DNA of 64,000 bases, taken from contig NZ_JAUXSP010000019.1 of assembly GCF_030679875.1 (NCBI RefSeq), forward strand, positions 310,001 to 374,000, read 5' to 3'. The notes below the pieces were generated by a model. That model saw nothing but the letters and a program-made list of their open reading frames with translations. It was not told where the DNA came from and searched no databases. Below are positions 1 through 8,775 of the stretch, one piece after another (position 1 is the stretch's first letter; each line of letters begins with the position of its first letter). The translations under genes and the position numbers were made by a program. This stretch comes from Phenylobacterium sp. Its GTDB lineage: Bacteria; Pseudomonadota; Alphaproteobacteria; Caulobacterales; Caulobacteraceae.

Positions 1-1
1 A

Positions 2-919
2 GTTGCGCCGTTCACCGGTCAGATCTTTGCCGAGATCATGCATGAGGCCGGCGTGCCGGCCGGCGTGTTCAACCTCGTTCACGGCGATGGTCTCGGCGTG
101 GGCGTGCCGCTCTCGACCCATCCGGAAGTGGACATGGTCTCCTTCACCGGCTCCACCCGGGCCGGCATCGAGGTGGCCAAGAACGCCGCCCCGACCGTCA
201 AGCGCGTCCACCAGGAACTGGGCGGCAAGAGCCCCAACATCGTCCTGGACGACGACGTCTTCGCCAAGAGCGTGGCTGGCGGCGTGCGTCAGGTGATGAC
301 CAATTCGGGCCAGTCCTGCAATGCGCCCACCCGGATGCTGGTCCCCTCCAAGCGGATGGGCGAGGCGATCGCCGCGGCCAAGGAAGCCGCCGCCCAGGTG
401 ACTGTGGGCGACCCCACAGGCAACGCCATGCTGGGTCCGGTGGTCTCCCAGACCCAGTGGGACAAGATCCAGGCCCTGATCCAGAAGGGCGTCGACGAAG
501 GCGCCACCCTGGTCGCCGGCGGCCCCGGCCGTCCCGAGGGCCTGGACAAGGGCTACTACGTCCAGCCGACGGTGTTCGCCAATGTGACGCCGGACATGAC
601 CATCTCCCGCGAGGAGATCTTCGGTCCCGTCCTCTCGATCCTCGGCTATGAGGACCTCGATCAGGCCATCGCCATCGGCAACGACACCGAATACGGCCTG
701 GCGGCCTATGTGAATGGCGCCGACCTGGCCAAGGCCCGGGAAGTGGCTTCCAAACTCCGCGCCGGCCAGGTGTCGATCAATGGCGCCTCGGACATGACGG
801 CCCCCTTCGGCGGCTTCAAGATGAGCGGCAACGGGCGCGAGTGGGGCGATTTCGCCTTCCACGAGTTCCTGGAGGTCAAGGCGGTCATGGGCTACGCGCC
901 CAAGCAGGCCGCCGAATAG
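2..919 (+). CDS. Aldehyde dehydrogenase family protein, 3' part
   Basis: NAD(P)-dependent aldehyde dehydrogenase that oxidises an aldehyde to the acid; the substrate cannot be told. The reading frame is open from base 2, so the N-terminal nucleotide-binding part lies outside the window and about 305 residues are visible. The visible part has FTGSTRAG, the general-base motif QELGGKSP, and the catalytic cysteine in NSGQSCNAPTR (codon at 317-319). EEIFGPVL and the C-terminal FGGFKMSGNGRE, both typical of the family, follow. It ends at TAG 917-919 and is followed by a strong hairpin terminator, so it is the last gene of its transcript. The first ATG seen (38) is internal. Confidence 0.93.
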   Translation, partial: VAPFTGQIFAEIMHEAGVPAGVFNLVHGDGLGVGVPLSTHPEVDMVSFTGSTRAGIEVAKNAAPTVKRVHQELGGKSPNIVLDDDVFAKSVAGGVRQVMTNSGQSCNAPTRMLVPSKRMGEAIAAAKEAAAQVTVGDPTGNAMLGPVVSQTQWDKIQALIQKGVDEGATLVAGGPGRPEGLDKGYYVQPTVFANVTPDMTISREEIFGPVLSILGYEDLDQAIAIGNDTEYGLAAYVNGADLAKAREVASKLRAGQVSINGASDMTAPFGGFKMSGNGREWGDFAFHEFLEVKAVMGYAPKQAAE

Positions 920-942
920 GGGCTGCAAGGCCCACGAGACCC

Positions 943-974
943 ACGGCCCCCGGCGATGCGCCGGGGGCCGTTTT
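943..974 (+). terminator. Intrinsic terminator after the aldehyde dehydrogenase
   Basis: A 12-bp perfect GC stem (944-955 with 959-970, arms CGGCCCCCGGCG and CGCCGGGGGCCG) around a three-base ATG loop is followed by TTTT. It lies 24 bases after the aldehyde dehydrogenase stop codon. Confidence 0.9.
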
Positions 975-1022
975 CATGACCGCGCCGGCAAGAGCGCGAC
1001 CCTGCGAACGAGGAAATCGCCG

Positions 1023-1958
1023 ATGATGGACCCCCACTTCCAGGCCATGATGGAGGCCCAGGCCAAGGCGGCCGAGGGCCAGGCCGCCCCGCCCCTGGAC
1101 GCCCTGCCGCCGGACATGGTCCGCGCCGGCTATCGCATGCAGCGCCAGGCCACCGACCAGAACGCGCCCAAGGATGTCGAGACCCGCGACCTGCAGGTCG
1201 ACGGCGCGGCCGGCGAACTACCGGCCAGGCTCTACACACCGGCTGGCGCCGCGGCGACCACCGGTGGGCTGGTCTATTTCCACGGCGGCGGCTTCGTGAT
1301 CGGCGACTTGGAGAGCCATGACGGCCACTGCCGCCGTCTGGCGGGCCTGGCTGGCGTACGGGTCCTGTCGGTTGACTATCGCCTGGCGCCGGAAAACCCC
1401 TTCCCCGCCAGCCATGACGACGCGCTGGCGGCCACCCGCTGGGCCTTCGACCATGCTGCCGAGATCGGCTTTGATCCCACCCGCCTCGCCGTCGGCGGCG
1501 ACTCCGCCGGGGGTAATCTAGCCGCCTCAGTCGCCTCGGACCTGAAGAACGACCCCCAACGCAAGATCGCCTTCCAGCTCCTGCTCTATCCGGGCATCTG
1601 GCCCGAGGAGGAAACCGCTTCACGCAAGGCGCTGGATGGTCCTCTGCTGACCAAGCAGGCCATCGCCTGGTTCGACAAGTGTCTGGCGGCCATCGGCCAT
1701 CCGCAGTCTCACCGGGCCATGCTGGGCAAGGTCGATTGCGCGGGCTTGCCGCCGGCCCTGGTGGTCACCGCCGGCTTTGATCCCCTGAAGGACGAAGGCC
1801 GCGATCATGCCGAGCGGCTGCGGGCGGCCGGTGTGGCGGTGGAGCACGTGGAGTATCCCAGCCTGATCCACGACTTCTACATCATGGCCGACGTCTCGCC
1901 GGCGGTAGGTGAGGCGGTCAAGGCCACGGCGGCGTCGCTGAAGGCGGCGCTGACTTAA
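1023..1958 (+). CDS. Alpha/beta hydrolase, HSL/family IV esterase
   Basis: Predicted carboxylesterase of the hormone-sensitive-lipase family, hydrolysing short acyl esters in the cytoplasm; no signal peptide is seen. The oxyanion-hole motif HGGGF is near residue 88 and the nucleophile motif GDSAGG near residue 160. The catalytic Asp is probably in DPLKDEG near 255 and the His in IHDFY near 283. The length of 311 aa is typical of the family. It follows the terminator of the upstream gene, so it is probably transcribed separately. The natural substrate is unknown. Confidence 0.92.
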   Translation: MMDPHFQAMMEAQAKAAEGQAAPPLDALPPDMVRAGYRMQRQATDQNAPKDVETRDLQVDGAAGELPARLYTPAGAAATTGGLVYFHGGGFVIGDLESHDGHCRRLAGLAGVRVLSVDYRLAPENPFPASHDDALAATRWAFDHAAEIGFDPTRLAVGGDSAGGNLAASVASDLKNDPQRKIAFQLLLYPGIWPEEETASRKALDGPLLTKQAIAWFDKCLAAIGHPQSHRAMLGKVDCAGLPPALVVTAGFDPLKDEGRDHAERLRAAGVAVEHVEYPSLIHDFYIMADVSPAVGEAVKATAASLKAALT

Positions 1959-1968
1959 GGATGTGCAA

Positions 1969-2382
1969 TCAGATCGTCTGGGGCTCGCCCTGGACGATCT
2001 GTTCCACCTGCGCTGTGAGGTCGTTCCAGGCGCCCTGCATGGCTGGGGTCCAGTCTTCCCCAAGGATGTCGGCGAAGGCCTCGGCCATGGCCTGGTAGAA
2101 CCTCGGGAAGATCTCGCCCGGCACGCCGATGTCGTCGTGATTGCGTAGCTCGGCCCGCAGGAAGTTGGCGGCGAACGCGTTGGGCCCCAGATAGTCCAGC
2201 AAGGTCTCGATGGCCTGGCGCAGCATCTGGCCCCGGGCCGCGCCGCGGGTGTCGCCCATGAACAGGGGCTCGGTTTCGGGATAGCGGGCGAACAAGCGCT
2301 CATAAACCAGCGGCGCAGGATCCTCGCTGCGGTCGGCGACGAGGTCGAGACTGTCGAGTAGGGCCTGAGAATCCATGACCAT
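1969..2382 (-). CDS. Globin-like protein
   Basis: A 137-residue, largely helical protein resembling bacterial single-domain globins: the N-terminal helix has VADRSEDPAPLVYERLFARYPE, followed by phrases such as YLGPN, LRNHDDIGVP and FYQAMAEAFADILG. The His in LRNHDDIGV is the likely proximal haem ligand position; this is an inference from family layout, not an alignment. It lies immediately downstream of bioA on the same strand with a 4-base gap, so the two may be co-transcribed. A role in oxygen or NO binding is the family expectation only. Confidence 0.75.
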   Translation of the reverse strand: MVMDSQALLDSLDLVADRSEDPAPLVYERLFARYPETEPLFMGDTRGAARGQMLRQAIETLLDYLGPNAFAANFLRAELRNHDDIGVPGEIFPRFYQAMAEAFADILGEDWTPAMQGAWNDLTAQVEQIVQGEPQTI

Positions 2383-2386
2383 CAGC

Positions 2387-3655
2387 CTAGTCCCAGGATG
2401 CGGACACGCCCAGAACCTTTCGGATCGCGTCCGTCAGCCGCCCCAGCTCCGCGTCCGTGGTGACGAAGGGCGGTGTTAGATAGATCACCTTGCCCATGGG
2501 CCGAATCCAGCAGCCCAGTTCGGCGAACTGCTGGCACAGGCCGCCCGCGTCCACCGCGGCGTCAAACTCCACCACGCCTATGGCGCCCAGGGTGCGGACA
2601 TCGACCACACCCCTGGCCTTGCGACAGGGCTCCAAGCCTTGTTGCAGAGCCGCCTCGATCCGCGCCACATCGGCCTTCCAGCCGCCGGCCTCGAACAGGT
2701 CCAGCGAGGCGCCGGCCGCCGCGCAGGCCAGCGGATTGGCCATGTAGGTCGGGCCATGCATCAGGGCCGCGCCGGCGTCGTCGGACCAGAAGGCCTCGAA
2801 GATCCGGCGGCTGGCCACGGCGGCCGACAGGGGCAGGGTGCCGCCGGTCAGCGCCTTGGACAGGGTGATGATGTCCGGCGTCACGCCCGCGCCCTGACAG
2901 GCGAAGAGATCGCCCGTTCGGCCAAAGCCGGTGAAGATCTCGTCGAAGATCAACAGTACGTCGTGGCGATCGGCCAGGGCCCGCAGGCGGCGAAGCACCT
3001 CATCGTCATGGACCAGCATGCCGCCGGCCCCCTGGATGCGGGGCTCGACGATCAGGGCGGCGATCTCGTGCCCCTTGTCGGTCAGCAGGGCGTCCAAGGC
3101 GGCCGCGCTCTCTGCGTCCCGGGGCAGGGCGATCACATGCTGGCTCGGCATGACGCCGGCGAACAGACTGTGCATCCCTTCCTCGGGATCACAGATGGTC
3201 ATGGTGGCCAGGGTGTCCCCATGATAGCCGCCGAGGAAGCTGACGAAGCGGTGGCGGCCCTGGACGCCCCGGTTGATCCAGAACTGGATCGCCATCTTCA
3301 TGGCGATCTCCACCGAGACCGAACCGCTTTCGGCGAAGAAGACGTGGTCGAGGTCGCCCGGCAGGAGGGCGGCCAGCCGCCGGGCCAGGTCATAGGCTGG
3401 CGCGTGGGCCAGGCCCCCGAACATCACGTGCGGCGCCCGGGCCAGCTGGTCGGCCACCGCCTTGGCGATGTGGGGATGGTTGTAGCCATGGCAGGCGGTC
3501 CACCAACTGGCGATGCCGTCCACCAGTTCGCGGCCGTCCTCCAGGATGATGCGCGACCCTTGCGTCCGGGCGACGGCCAGGGGGGCCGGGGCGGTCTTCA
3601 TCTGGCAATAGGGCCGCCACACGTGGGGAGCGCCCCGTTCGAGCCAGTCGGTCAT
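2387..3655 (-). CDS. bioA: Adenosylmethionine-8-amino-7-oxononanoate aminotransferase (BioA)
   Basis: Biotin biosynthesis: PLP enzyme transferring the amino group of S-adenosylmethionine to KAPA to give DAPA. Supporting motifs are HVWRPYCQMKT at the N-terminus, DGIASWWTACHGYNHP, FFAESGSVSVEIAMKMA, the LIFDEIFTGFGRTG cofactor aspartate, and the PLP lysine in LSKALTGG. I chose ATG at 3655 (MTDWLERG), giving 422 aa; the frame stays open further upstream, but that extension runs into bioF and is not family-like. It is divergent from bioF across a short shared promoter region. Confidence 0.95.
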   Translation of the reverse strand: MTDWLERGAPHVWRPYCQMKTAPAPLAVARTQGSRIILEDGRELVDGIASWWTACHGYNHPHIAKAVADQLARAPHVMFGGLAHAPAYDLARRLAALLPGDLDHVFFAESGSVSVEIAMKMAIQFWINRGVQGRHRFVSFLGGYHGDTLATMTICDPEEGMHSLFAGVMPSQHVIALPRDAESAAALDALLTDKGHEIAALIVEPRIQGAGGMLVHDDEVLRRLRALADRHDVLLIFDEIFTGFGRTGDLFACQGAGVTPDIITLSKALTGGTLPLSAAVASRRIFEAFWSDDAGAALMHGPTYMANPLACAAAGASLDLFEAGGWKADVARIEAALQQGLEPCRKARGVVDVRTLGAIGVVEFDAAVDAGGLCQQFAELGCWIRPMGKVIYLTPPFVTTDAELGRLTDAIRKVLGVSASWD

Positions 3656-3719
3656 GGAGGCCTCCTTCGCCAAGGAAGGCGGCTTTAACGCGGGCGCGGC
3701 CTCGTGCATACCGCGCCCC

Positions 3720-4874
3720 GTGACTGACACCCTTTCCACCTTCGCCGCCGCCAAGCTCGCTGACCTGGACGCCGCCCAGCTGCGCCGCCGGTTGACGCCC
3801 ACTCATCGGCTCGACGGGCTATGGGCGGAGCGGGACGGCCGACGGCTGCTGTCGTTTTCTTGCAACGATTATCTGAACCTGTCCCACCACCCGGCGGTGA
3901 TTGAGGCCGCGGTCGCGGCCGCAAACGCCTATGGCGCCGGCGCCGGGGCCTCGCGGCTGGTGACCGGCGACCATCCGCTGCTGGGCCAGCTTGAAGCGCG
4001 GCTGGCGGCCTTCAAGGGGACGGAAGACGCGTGCGTCTTCGGCTCCGGCTACCTCGCAAACGCCGGCCTGATCCCGACGGTGATCGGTCCTGGCGACGGC
4101 GTCTTCATCGATGATCTGGCCCATGCCTGCATCTGGGCCGGGGCGCAGCTGTCGGGGGCGAGGATCATACCCTTCGCCCACAACGATGTGGCCGACCTTG
4201 CGGCGAAGCTCGGGGCCGAGCGGGCAGGCCTGCGCCACGCCCTGATCGCCACCGACGGGGTGTTTTCCATGGACGGCGACATCGCGCCGCTGGATCGCAT
4301 CAGCGACCTGGCGCGGGGGCATGAGGCCTGGCTGCTTGTGGATGACGCCCATGGCCTGGGCGTGGTCGGGCAGGGCCGCGGAACCGCCGCCCTGTTTCCC
4401 ACCGCCCAGATCGACCTGGCCATGGGGACCTTCTCCAAGGCGCTCGGCGGCTACGGCGCCTATGTCTGCGCCAGCGGTCCGGTGATCGATCTGCTGCGCA
4501 CCCGGGCGCGAACCTTCGTCTATTCCACTGGCCTGCCGCCGGCGAGCGCCGGCGCGGCCCTGGCGGCCCTGGAGATCATCGAGGGAGATGATGCGCTGAC
4601 CGTTCGGCCGCTGACCAAGGCGCGGCGGTTCACCTCAGCCCTCGGGCTGGCTGAGGCGCAGAGCCCGATTGTTCCGGTGATCCTGGGTGACGCCGCTCGC
4701 ACGCTCTCGGCCATGCAGGCCCTGGAGGCGCAAGGCTTCCTGGCCGTCGCTATCCGCCCGCCGACTGTGCCCGCCGGGACCGCCCGGCTGCGACTGGCCT
4801 TCACCGCCAACCACGACGACGCCGACATTGACCGTCTCGCTGATGCGGTCGGTGTTCTGATGGAGACCGACTGA
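3720..4874 (+). CDS. bioF: 8-amino-7-oxononanoate synthase (BioF)
   Basis: First committed step of biotin ring assembly: PLP-dependent condensation of pimeloyl-ACP/CoA with L-alanine to give KAPA. Visible motifs are FSCNDYLNLS, GAGASRLVTG, DDAHGLGVVG and the PLP lysine in GTFSKALGGYGAY. I prefer GTG at 3720 (VTDTLSTF, 384 aa), because the in-frame ATG at 3654 would overlap the bioA start codon and adds a non-conserved leader; neither start has a convincing ribosome site. It overlaps bioD by one base (TGATG), which suggests translational coupling. Confidence 0.94.
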   Translation: MTDTLSTFAAAKLADLDAAQLRRRLTPTHRLDGLWAERDGRRLLSFSCNDYLNLSHHPAVIEAAVAAANAYGAGAGASRLVTGDHPLLGQLEARLAAFKGTEDACVFGSGYLANAGLIPTVIGPGDGVFIDDLAHACIWAGAQLSGARIIPFAHNDVADLAAKLGAERAGLRHALIATDGVFSMDGDIAPLDRISDLARGHEAWLLVDDAHGLGVVGQGRGTAALFPTAQIDLAMGTFSKALGGYGAYVCASGPVIDLLRTRARTFVYSTGLPPASAGAALAALEIIEGDDALTVRPLTKARRFTSALGLAEAQSPIVPVILGDAARTLSAMQALEAQGFLAVAIRPPTVPAGTARLRLAFTANHDDADIDRLADAVGVLMETD

Positions 4875-5533
4875 TGCGCGCCCTGTTCATAGCCGGCGCC
4901 CATACCGATGTGGGCAAGACCTATGTAGCCTGCGCCCTGATCGCCGCGGCGCGGGCCCAGGGCTTGGCCGTCGGGGCGTTCAAGCCGGCCGTCAGCGGCA
5001 TGGACCCGAGCGACTGGGGCGACAGCGATCCCGGCCGGCTGCTGGCCGCCCTCGACAGGCCCCTGACGGCGGCCAATCTGCAGGCCATGTCGCCGCTCCG
5101 TTTCCGGGCCGCCCTGTCGCCCCCGATGGCTGCGCGGCTGGAGGGCTATGATCTGCGCCTGGAGACCCTGGTCGGGCTTTGCCAGGACGCTCTTGCGGCG
5201 GCTGGGCCTGAGCTGATGCTGATCGAAGGGGCCGGCGGGGTGATGTCCCCGCTCAGCGAAGACGCCACCAATCTCGACCTGATGGCGGCCCTTGGCCTGC
5301 CGGTCATCCTGGTCGGGGGCTCCTATCTGGGGGCGATCAGCCACACCCTGACCGCCGCGAGCGTCGTCCAGGCCCGGGGTCTCGACCTGGCGGCGGTGAT
5401 CCTCAGCCAGGACGCCGATCCCAGCGCGCCGGACTTCGCCGAAACCGCTAAGGATGTGGCGCGCTTCCTCCCCGGGGCTCTCATCATTTCCGCGCCTCGC
5501 AACGGGCAGGACTGGGCTCGGGCGCTTATCTGA
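4874..5533 (+). CDS. bioD: Dethiobiotin synthase (BioD)
   Basis: ATP-dependent carboxylation and ring closure of DAPA to dethiobiotin. The N-terminal P-loop is GAHTDVGKT and the second conserved motif is IEGAGGVMSPL; 219 aa matches the family. It starts inside the bioF stop codon. Together with bioA and bioF it gives three of the four late biotin steps; bioB is not in this window. Confidence 0.95.
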   Translation: MRALFIAGAHTDVGKTYVACALIAAARAQGLAVGAFKPAVSGMDPSDWGDSDPGRLLAALDRPLTAANLQAMSPLRFRAALSPPMAARLEGYDLRLETLVGLCQDALAAAGPELMLIEGAGGVMSPLSEDATNLDLMAALGLPVILVGGSYLGAISHTLTAASVVQARGLDLAAVILSQDADPSAPDFAETAKDVARFLPGALIISAPRNGQDWARALI

Positions 5534-5563
5534 CGTCCACCCCTGCTCAGGAGCTGCACGCCC

Positions 5564-6985
5564 ATGCCGATCTCGCCCGCCTACCAGCCTGATCCGCAGT
5601 TTGGGGCCATGGGCCCGGACTTCGCCGATCCCGTTGCGGCGACCGACTTCCCGCAGACCCTGCTGCGCTACCGCAATGACCGCGCGGCGATGCATGTGGG
5701 GATGGCCCGGCTGACGGACGAGGAATGGATCGCCCACTTCGGCCGCTTCGTCCCCCTGCCGGACAATCTGAAACAGCCCCTGGCCATGCGCTATCACGGC
5801 CACCAGTTCCGCACCTATAATCCAGACCTTGGGGACGGGCGGGGCTTCCTGTTCGCCCAGATGCGCGAGGCCGGGAGCGGCCGCCTGCTGGACCTCGGCA
5901 CCAAGGGTTCGGGCCAGACGCCCTGGTCGCGGTCCGGTGACGGACGGCTGACCCTGAAGGGTGGCGTCCGCGAGGTGTTGGCCACCGCCATGCTGGAGGC
6001 GCAGGGCGTGCCCACCTCTCGCTCCTTCTCCCTGATCGAGACCGGCGAGGCCCTGCAGCGCAACGACGAGCCGAGCCCCACCCGCGGGGCGGTGCTGACC
6101 CGACTGTCGCACAGCCACATCCGGTTCGGGACGTTCCAGCGGCACGCCTTCGAGGAGAGCCCTGAGCGCATCTCCGCCCTGATCGACCACGTGATCGCCC
6201 ACTACTATCCGGCGCTGGAGGGCGCGGAAAATCGACCCGCCGCCCTGCTGGAGGCGGTGATCGGGCGCATGGCTCGGCTGACCGCCTCATGGATGGCGGC
6301 CGGCTTCGTGCATGGGGTGCTGAACACCGACAACATGAACATCACCGGCGAGAGCTTCGACTACGGCCCCTACCGGTTCCTGCCGCGCAACGATCCCAAT
6401 TTCGTCGCCGCCTATTTCGACCAGACAGGGCTCTACAGCTTCGGACGGCAGGCCGAGGCGGTGTTCTGGAATCTCCGCCAGCTGGCCGGCTGCTTCACCC
6501 TGGTCGTCGAAGACGAGTCGCTTGTGGCCGCGCTGAACCTGTTCGCTGGGATCTATCGCGCAGAACTGGCCCGGGCCATGCGCCGACGGCTGGGCGTGCG
6601 GAGCCGCGGCGCCGAAGTGGACGCCAGCCTCGCCCAGGCGGCCTTCCAGGCCCTGGCGGGGGGAGGTGACGCGTTGCGGTGGGAGCCCTTTTTCTTCGAC
6701 TGGTTCGGCGGCGATGAGGCCCGCGCCCTGGCGGGGGTGCGCGGTGAGATCTACCGGGAGGAGCCCTTCACCGAGTTTCGCCGCCAGCTCGCCCACTACG
6801 AGCCGACCGATCCTGGGGCCCTGCAGCATGACTATTTCGCCGAGCCTGAGCCGCAGGAGCTGATCTATGAGGAGATCGAGTCGATCTGGGCGCGCATAGA
6901 TCAGGCCGACGACTGGAGCGCCTTCGAAGCCAAGCTCGCCGCCATCGAGACGGCCCGCCAGGCCTATGGCCTGAGCGACGATTAG
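5564..6985 (+). CDS. selO: Protein adenylyltransferase SelO (YdiU family)
   Basis: Pseudokinase-fold enzyme that transfers AMP from ATP to Ser/Thr/Tyr of target proteins (known for the E. coli SelO family, linked to oxidative stress). Characteristic stretches are AMRYHGHQF, LLDLGTKGSGQTPWSRSGDG, LKGGVREVL, and the metal-binding GVLNTDNMNITG followed by DYGPYRF. The 473-aa length is slightly short of the E. coli protein. It starts 31 bases after bioD with a GGAG site, so it is probably part of the bioF-bioD transcript; a functional link to biotin is not known to me. Its stop overlaps the stop of the convergent transporter gene by 4 bases. Confidence 0.92.
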   Translation: MPISPAYQPDPQFGAMGPDFADPVAATDFPQTLLRYRNDRAAMHVGMARLTDEEWIAHFGRFVPLPDNLKQPLAMRYHGHQFRTYNPDLGDGRGFLFAQMREAGSGRLLDLGTKGSGQTPWSRSGDGRLTLKGGVREVLATAMLEAQGVPTSRSFSLIETGEALQRNDEPSPTRGAVLTRLSHSHIRFGTFQRHAFEESPERISALIDHVIAHYYPALEGAENRPAALLEAVIGRMARLTASWMAAGFVHGVLNTDNMNITGESFDYGPYRFLPRNDPNFVAAYFDQTGLYSFGRQAEAVFWNLRQLAGCFTLVVEDESLVAALNLFAGIYRAELARAMRRRLGVRSRGAEVDASLAQAAFQALAGGGDALRWEPFFFDWFGGDEARALAGVRGEIYREEPFTEFRRQLAHYEPTDPGALQHDYFAEPEPQELIYEEIESIWARIDQADDWSAFEAKLAAIETARQAYGLSDD

Positions 6986-7896
6986 AGCGGTTTTGGCGCG
7001 TCCGGGGCGGCGATCCTGGGCGGCCTTGCGGACCATTGGGCGAGCGCCACCCCGGCCAGGGTGATGGCGCCGCCCAGGGTCTGGATCGGACCCAGGGCCT
7101 CGGCGAACAGCCACCAGCCTGCGGCGGCGGCCACAACGGGTTGAATCAGCACCACCACCGAAGCGGTGGCCGGCGGCAGGCGTCCCAGCGCCCAGGCGAT
7201 AGCGCCCTGACCGGCCACATGCAGCACGCCGAGACCGGCGCAGGCCGCCCAGCCCCCCAGGCTGGCGGGCATGACGCTCTCCCCCAGCAGCAGGGCGGCG
7301 ATCAGCAGCAGGGGTGCGCCGGTCAGGCTCGACCAGAACATGATCCTCAGCGCGGCTTCCGTCCGCCGCGCCGCGCTCACGGCCAGGAAGTAGAAGGCGT
7401 ACCACAGGGCCGTCAGGGCGGCTGCGGCGTTGCCGAGGCCAGGGGCGGGTCCTATTGCGCCGCCTCGGGCCGCGGCCATGGTGAAGGCGCCGGCCAGAGC
7501 CAGGGTCACGGCCAGCAGGAAGAGCTTCCGCGGCGTCTGGCGCAGGAAGATCCAGGCGACCGCGGTCACCACCACAGGGGTGAGATTAGTCAGCACCGTG
7601 GCGTTGGCTACGGAGGTCAGGGCTATCCCATAGTGCCAGAAGCCCAGGTCGAGGGCGAACATCACCCCGGCGATCATGGCCAGGCGCGAGGGCGCGCGTC
7701 CCAGGCCAGCGCCGGCTCGCCGGGTCAACAGGGCCAGCAGGGGTAGGGCGAAGGCCAGACGCCAGAAGCCGGCGGCAGCCGAGCCAGTGTCGGACAGGCG
7801 CACCAGGATGGGCACGAAGCCGATGACGATGGCGCCGAAGATCAGCACGGCCAGGGCGCGGCCATCCCCCGCCCTTGGCTCTTGTGGCGCGGTCAC
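6982..7896 (-). CDS. EamA/DMT family transporter
   Basis: Inner-membrane drug/metabolite transporter of 304 aa with about ten hydrophobic helices arranged as two EamA repeats (roughly residues 15-140 and 155-290). PVVVTAVAWIFLRQTP ends the first repeat and the proline-bearing VLIQPVVAAAAGWWLFAE sits in the second. Members export amino acids or other small metabolites; the substrate cannot be read from sequence. It overlaps gluQ by 4 bases on the same strand and is the distal gene of a tetR-gluQ-eamA run. Confidence 0.9.
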   Translation of the reverse strand: MTAPQEPRAGDGRALAVLIFGAIVIGFVPILVRLSDTGSAAAGFWRLAFALPLLALLTRRAGAGLGRAPSRLAMIAGVMFALDLGFWHYGIALTSVANATVLTNLTPVVVTAVAWIFLRQTPRKLFLLAVTLALAGAFTMAAARGGAIGPAPGLGNAAAALTALWYAFYFLAVSAARRTEAALRIMFWSSLTGAPLLLIAALLLGESVMPASLGGWAACAGLGVLHVAGQGAIAWALGRLPPATASVVVLIQPVVAAAAGWWLFAEALGPIQTLGGAITLAGVALAQWSARPPRIAAPDAPKPL

Positions 7897-8744
7897 AGGC
7901 CCATCTCCTGGCGCAGGCGCTCTGGGGTTAGGCCCGCGCCCCGCAGGGCCTGGAGGGTCTCAGCCCGGTCGCGCTTGGCGTAGCGTTTCCCGTCGGGGCC
8001 CGCCAGCAGCCGGTGGTGGCGATAGATTGGCGTCGGCAGGCCCAGCAGGGCCTGAAGCAGGCGCTGCACATGGGCGGCCTCGAACAGGTCGCCGCCGCGG
8101 ATGACATGGGTCACCCCTTGCAGGGCGTCGTCCACCACCACGGCCAGATGATAGGCGACCCCCACATCCTTGCGCGCCAGTACGACGTCGCCGCCAAGCT
8201 CCGGGCGGGCCGCTATCAGGCCGGTCTCGCCGCCGGGTCCTTGGCCCTCTTCCTGGAAGGCGAGGTGTTCGAACCCACCGAGCAGCGCCGCCGCCGCATC
8301 CAGCGACAGGCGCCAGGCGAAGGGCTCCTCGCGCGCCAGACGCTCTGCCTCCTCGTGGGCCGGAAGGGGGGCGCTGCGGAAGGTGTCCATGGCGCCGTGG
8401 GGGGCGCTGGCCATGGCCTGGGCCACCTCCTTGCGGGTGCGAAAGCAGCGATAGATGAGGCCATCGGCCTGAAGTCGCTCCAGGGCGGCCCCATAGTCAG
8501 CCAGATGTTCGGACTGGCGCCGCACCGGCTCAGGCCAAGAGAGGCCGAGCCAGGCCAGGTCCTCGAAGATGGCCGCCTCGAACTCCGGCCGCGAGCGGGT
8601 GAGGTCGATATCCTCGATCCGCAGCAGGAAGGTCCCCCGAGCGGCGCCCGCGGCCTGATGCGCCAGCAGCGCCGAATAGGCATGTCCCCGGTGCAGCAGC
8701 CCGGTGGGGGAGGGGGCGAAGCGGGTGATGAAGGGCGGGCTCAC
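7893..8744 (-). CDS. gluQ: Glutamyl-Q tRNA(Asp) synthetase
   Basis: Truncated glutamyl-tRNA synthetase paralogue that attaches glutamate to the queuosine base at position 34 of tRNA(Asp). It has the class I motif APSPTGLLHRGHAYSAL in place of HIGH, LRIEDIDLTRSRPE, DVVLARKDVGVAYHLAVVVDD, and a KMSKS-equivalent GKRYAKRD. At 283 aa it lacks the anticodon-binding domain of true GluRS, as expected for the family. The start is GTG at 8744 (VSPPFITRF); residues upstream of it are not family-like. The leader contains a near-perfect hairpin (8746-8775) that could mask the start region. Confidence 0.93.
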   Translation of the reverse strand: MSPPFITRFAPSPTGLLHRGHAYSALLAHQAAGAARGTFLLRIEDIDLTRSRPEFEAAIFEDLAWLGLSWPEPVRRQSEHLADYGAALERLQADGLIYRCFRTRKEVAQAMASAPHGAMDTFRSAPLPAHEEAERLAREEPFAWRLSLDAAAALLGGFEHLAFQEEGQGPGGETGLIAARPELGGDVVLARKDVGVAYHLAVVVDDALQGVTHVIRGGDLFEAAHVQRLLQALLGLPTPIYRHHRLLAGPDGKRYAKRDRAETLQALRGAGLTPERLRQEMGL

Positions 8745-8745
8745 C

Positions 8746-8775
8746 CCAAGGCCTCTAGCGCTAGAGGCCCTTGGC
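8746..8775 (-). repeat. Near-perfect inverted repeat between tetR and gluQ
   Basis: CCAAGGCCTCTAGCG and CGCTAGAGGCCCTTGG pair over about 15 bp with a single bulged base; the centre CTAGCGCTAG is a perfect palindrome. The TAG stop of the TetR gene lies in one arm, and the gluQ GTG start follows 1 base after the other arm. There is no T-run, so a classic terminator is not supported; a translational-coupling or mRNA-stability element is possible. Confidence 0.6.

Noticed and set aside
3656..3719. BioR or BirA operator in the bioA/bioF divergent region
   Set aside because: Neither the BioR palindrome (TTAT..ATAA type) nor the BirA dyad (TTGTAAACC type) is present in the 64 bases.
4520..6202. Long open frame (560 aa) on the minus strand across bioF, bioD and selO
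   Set aside because: It lies opposite three clear genes, has no recognisable domain and has a His/Arg/Gln-rich composition typical of antisense frames in GC-rich DNA.
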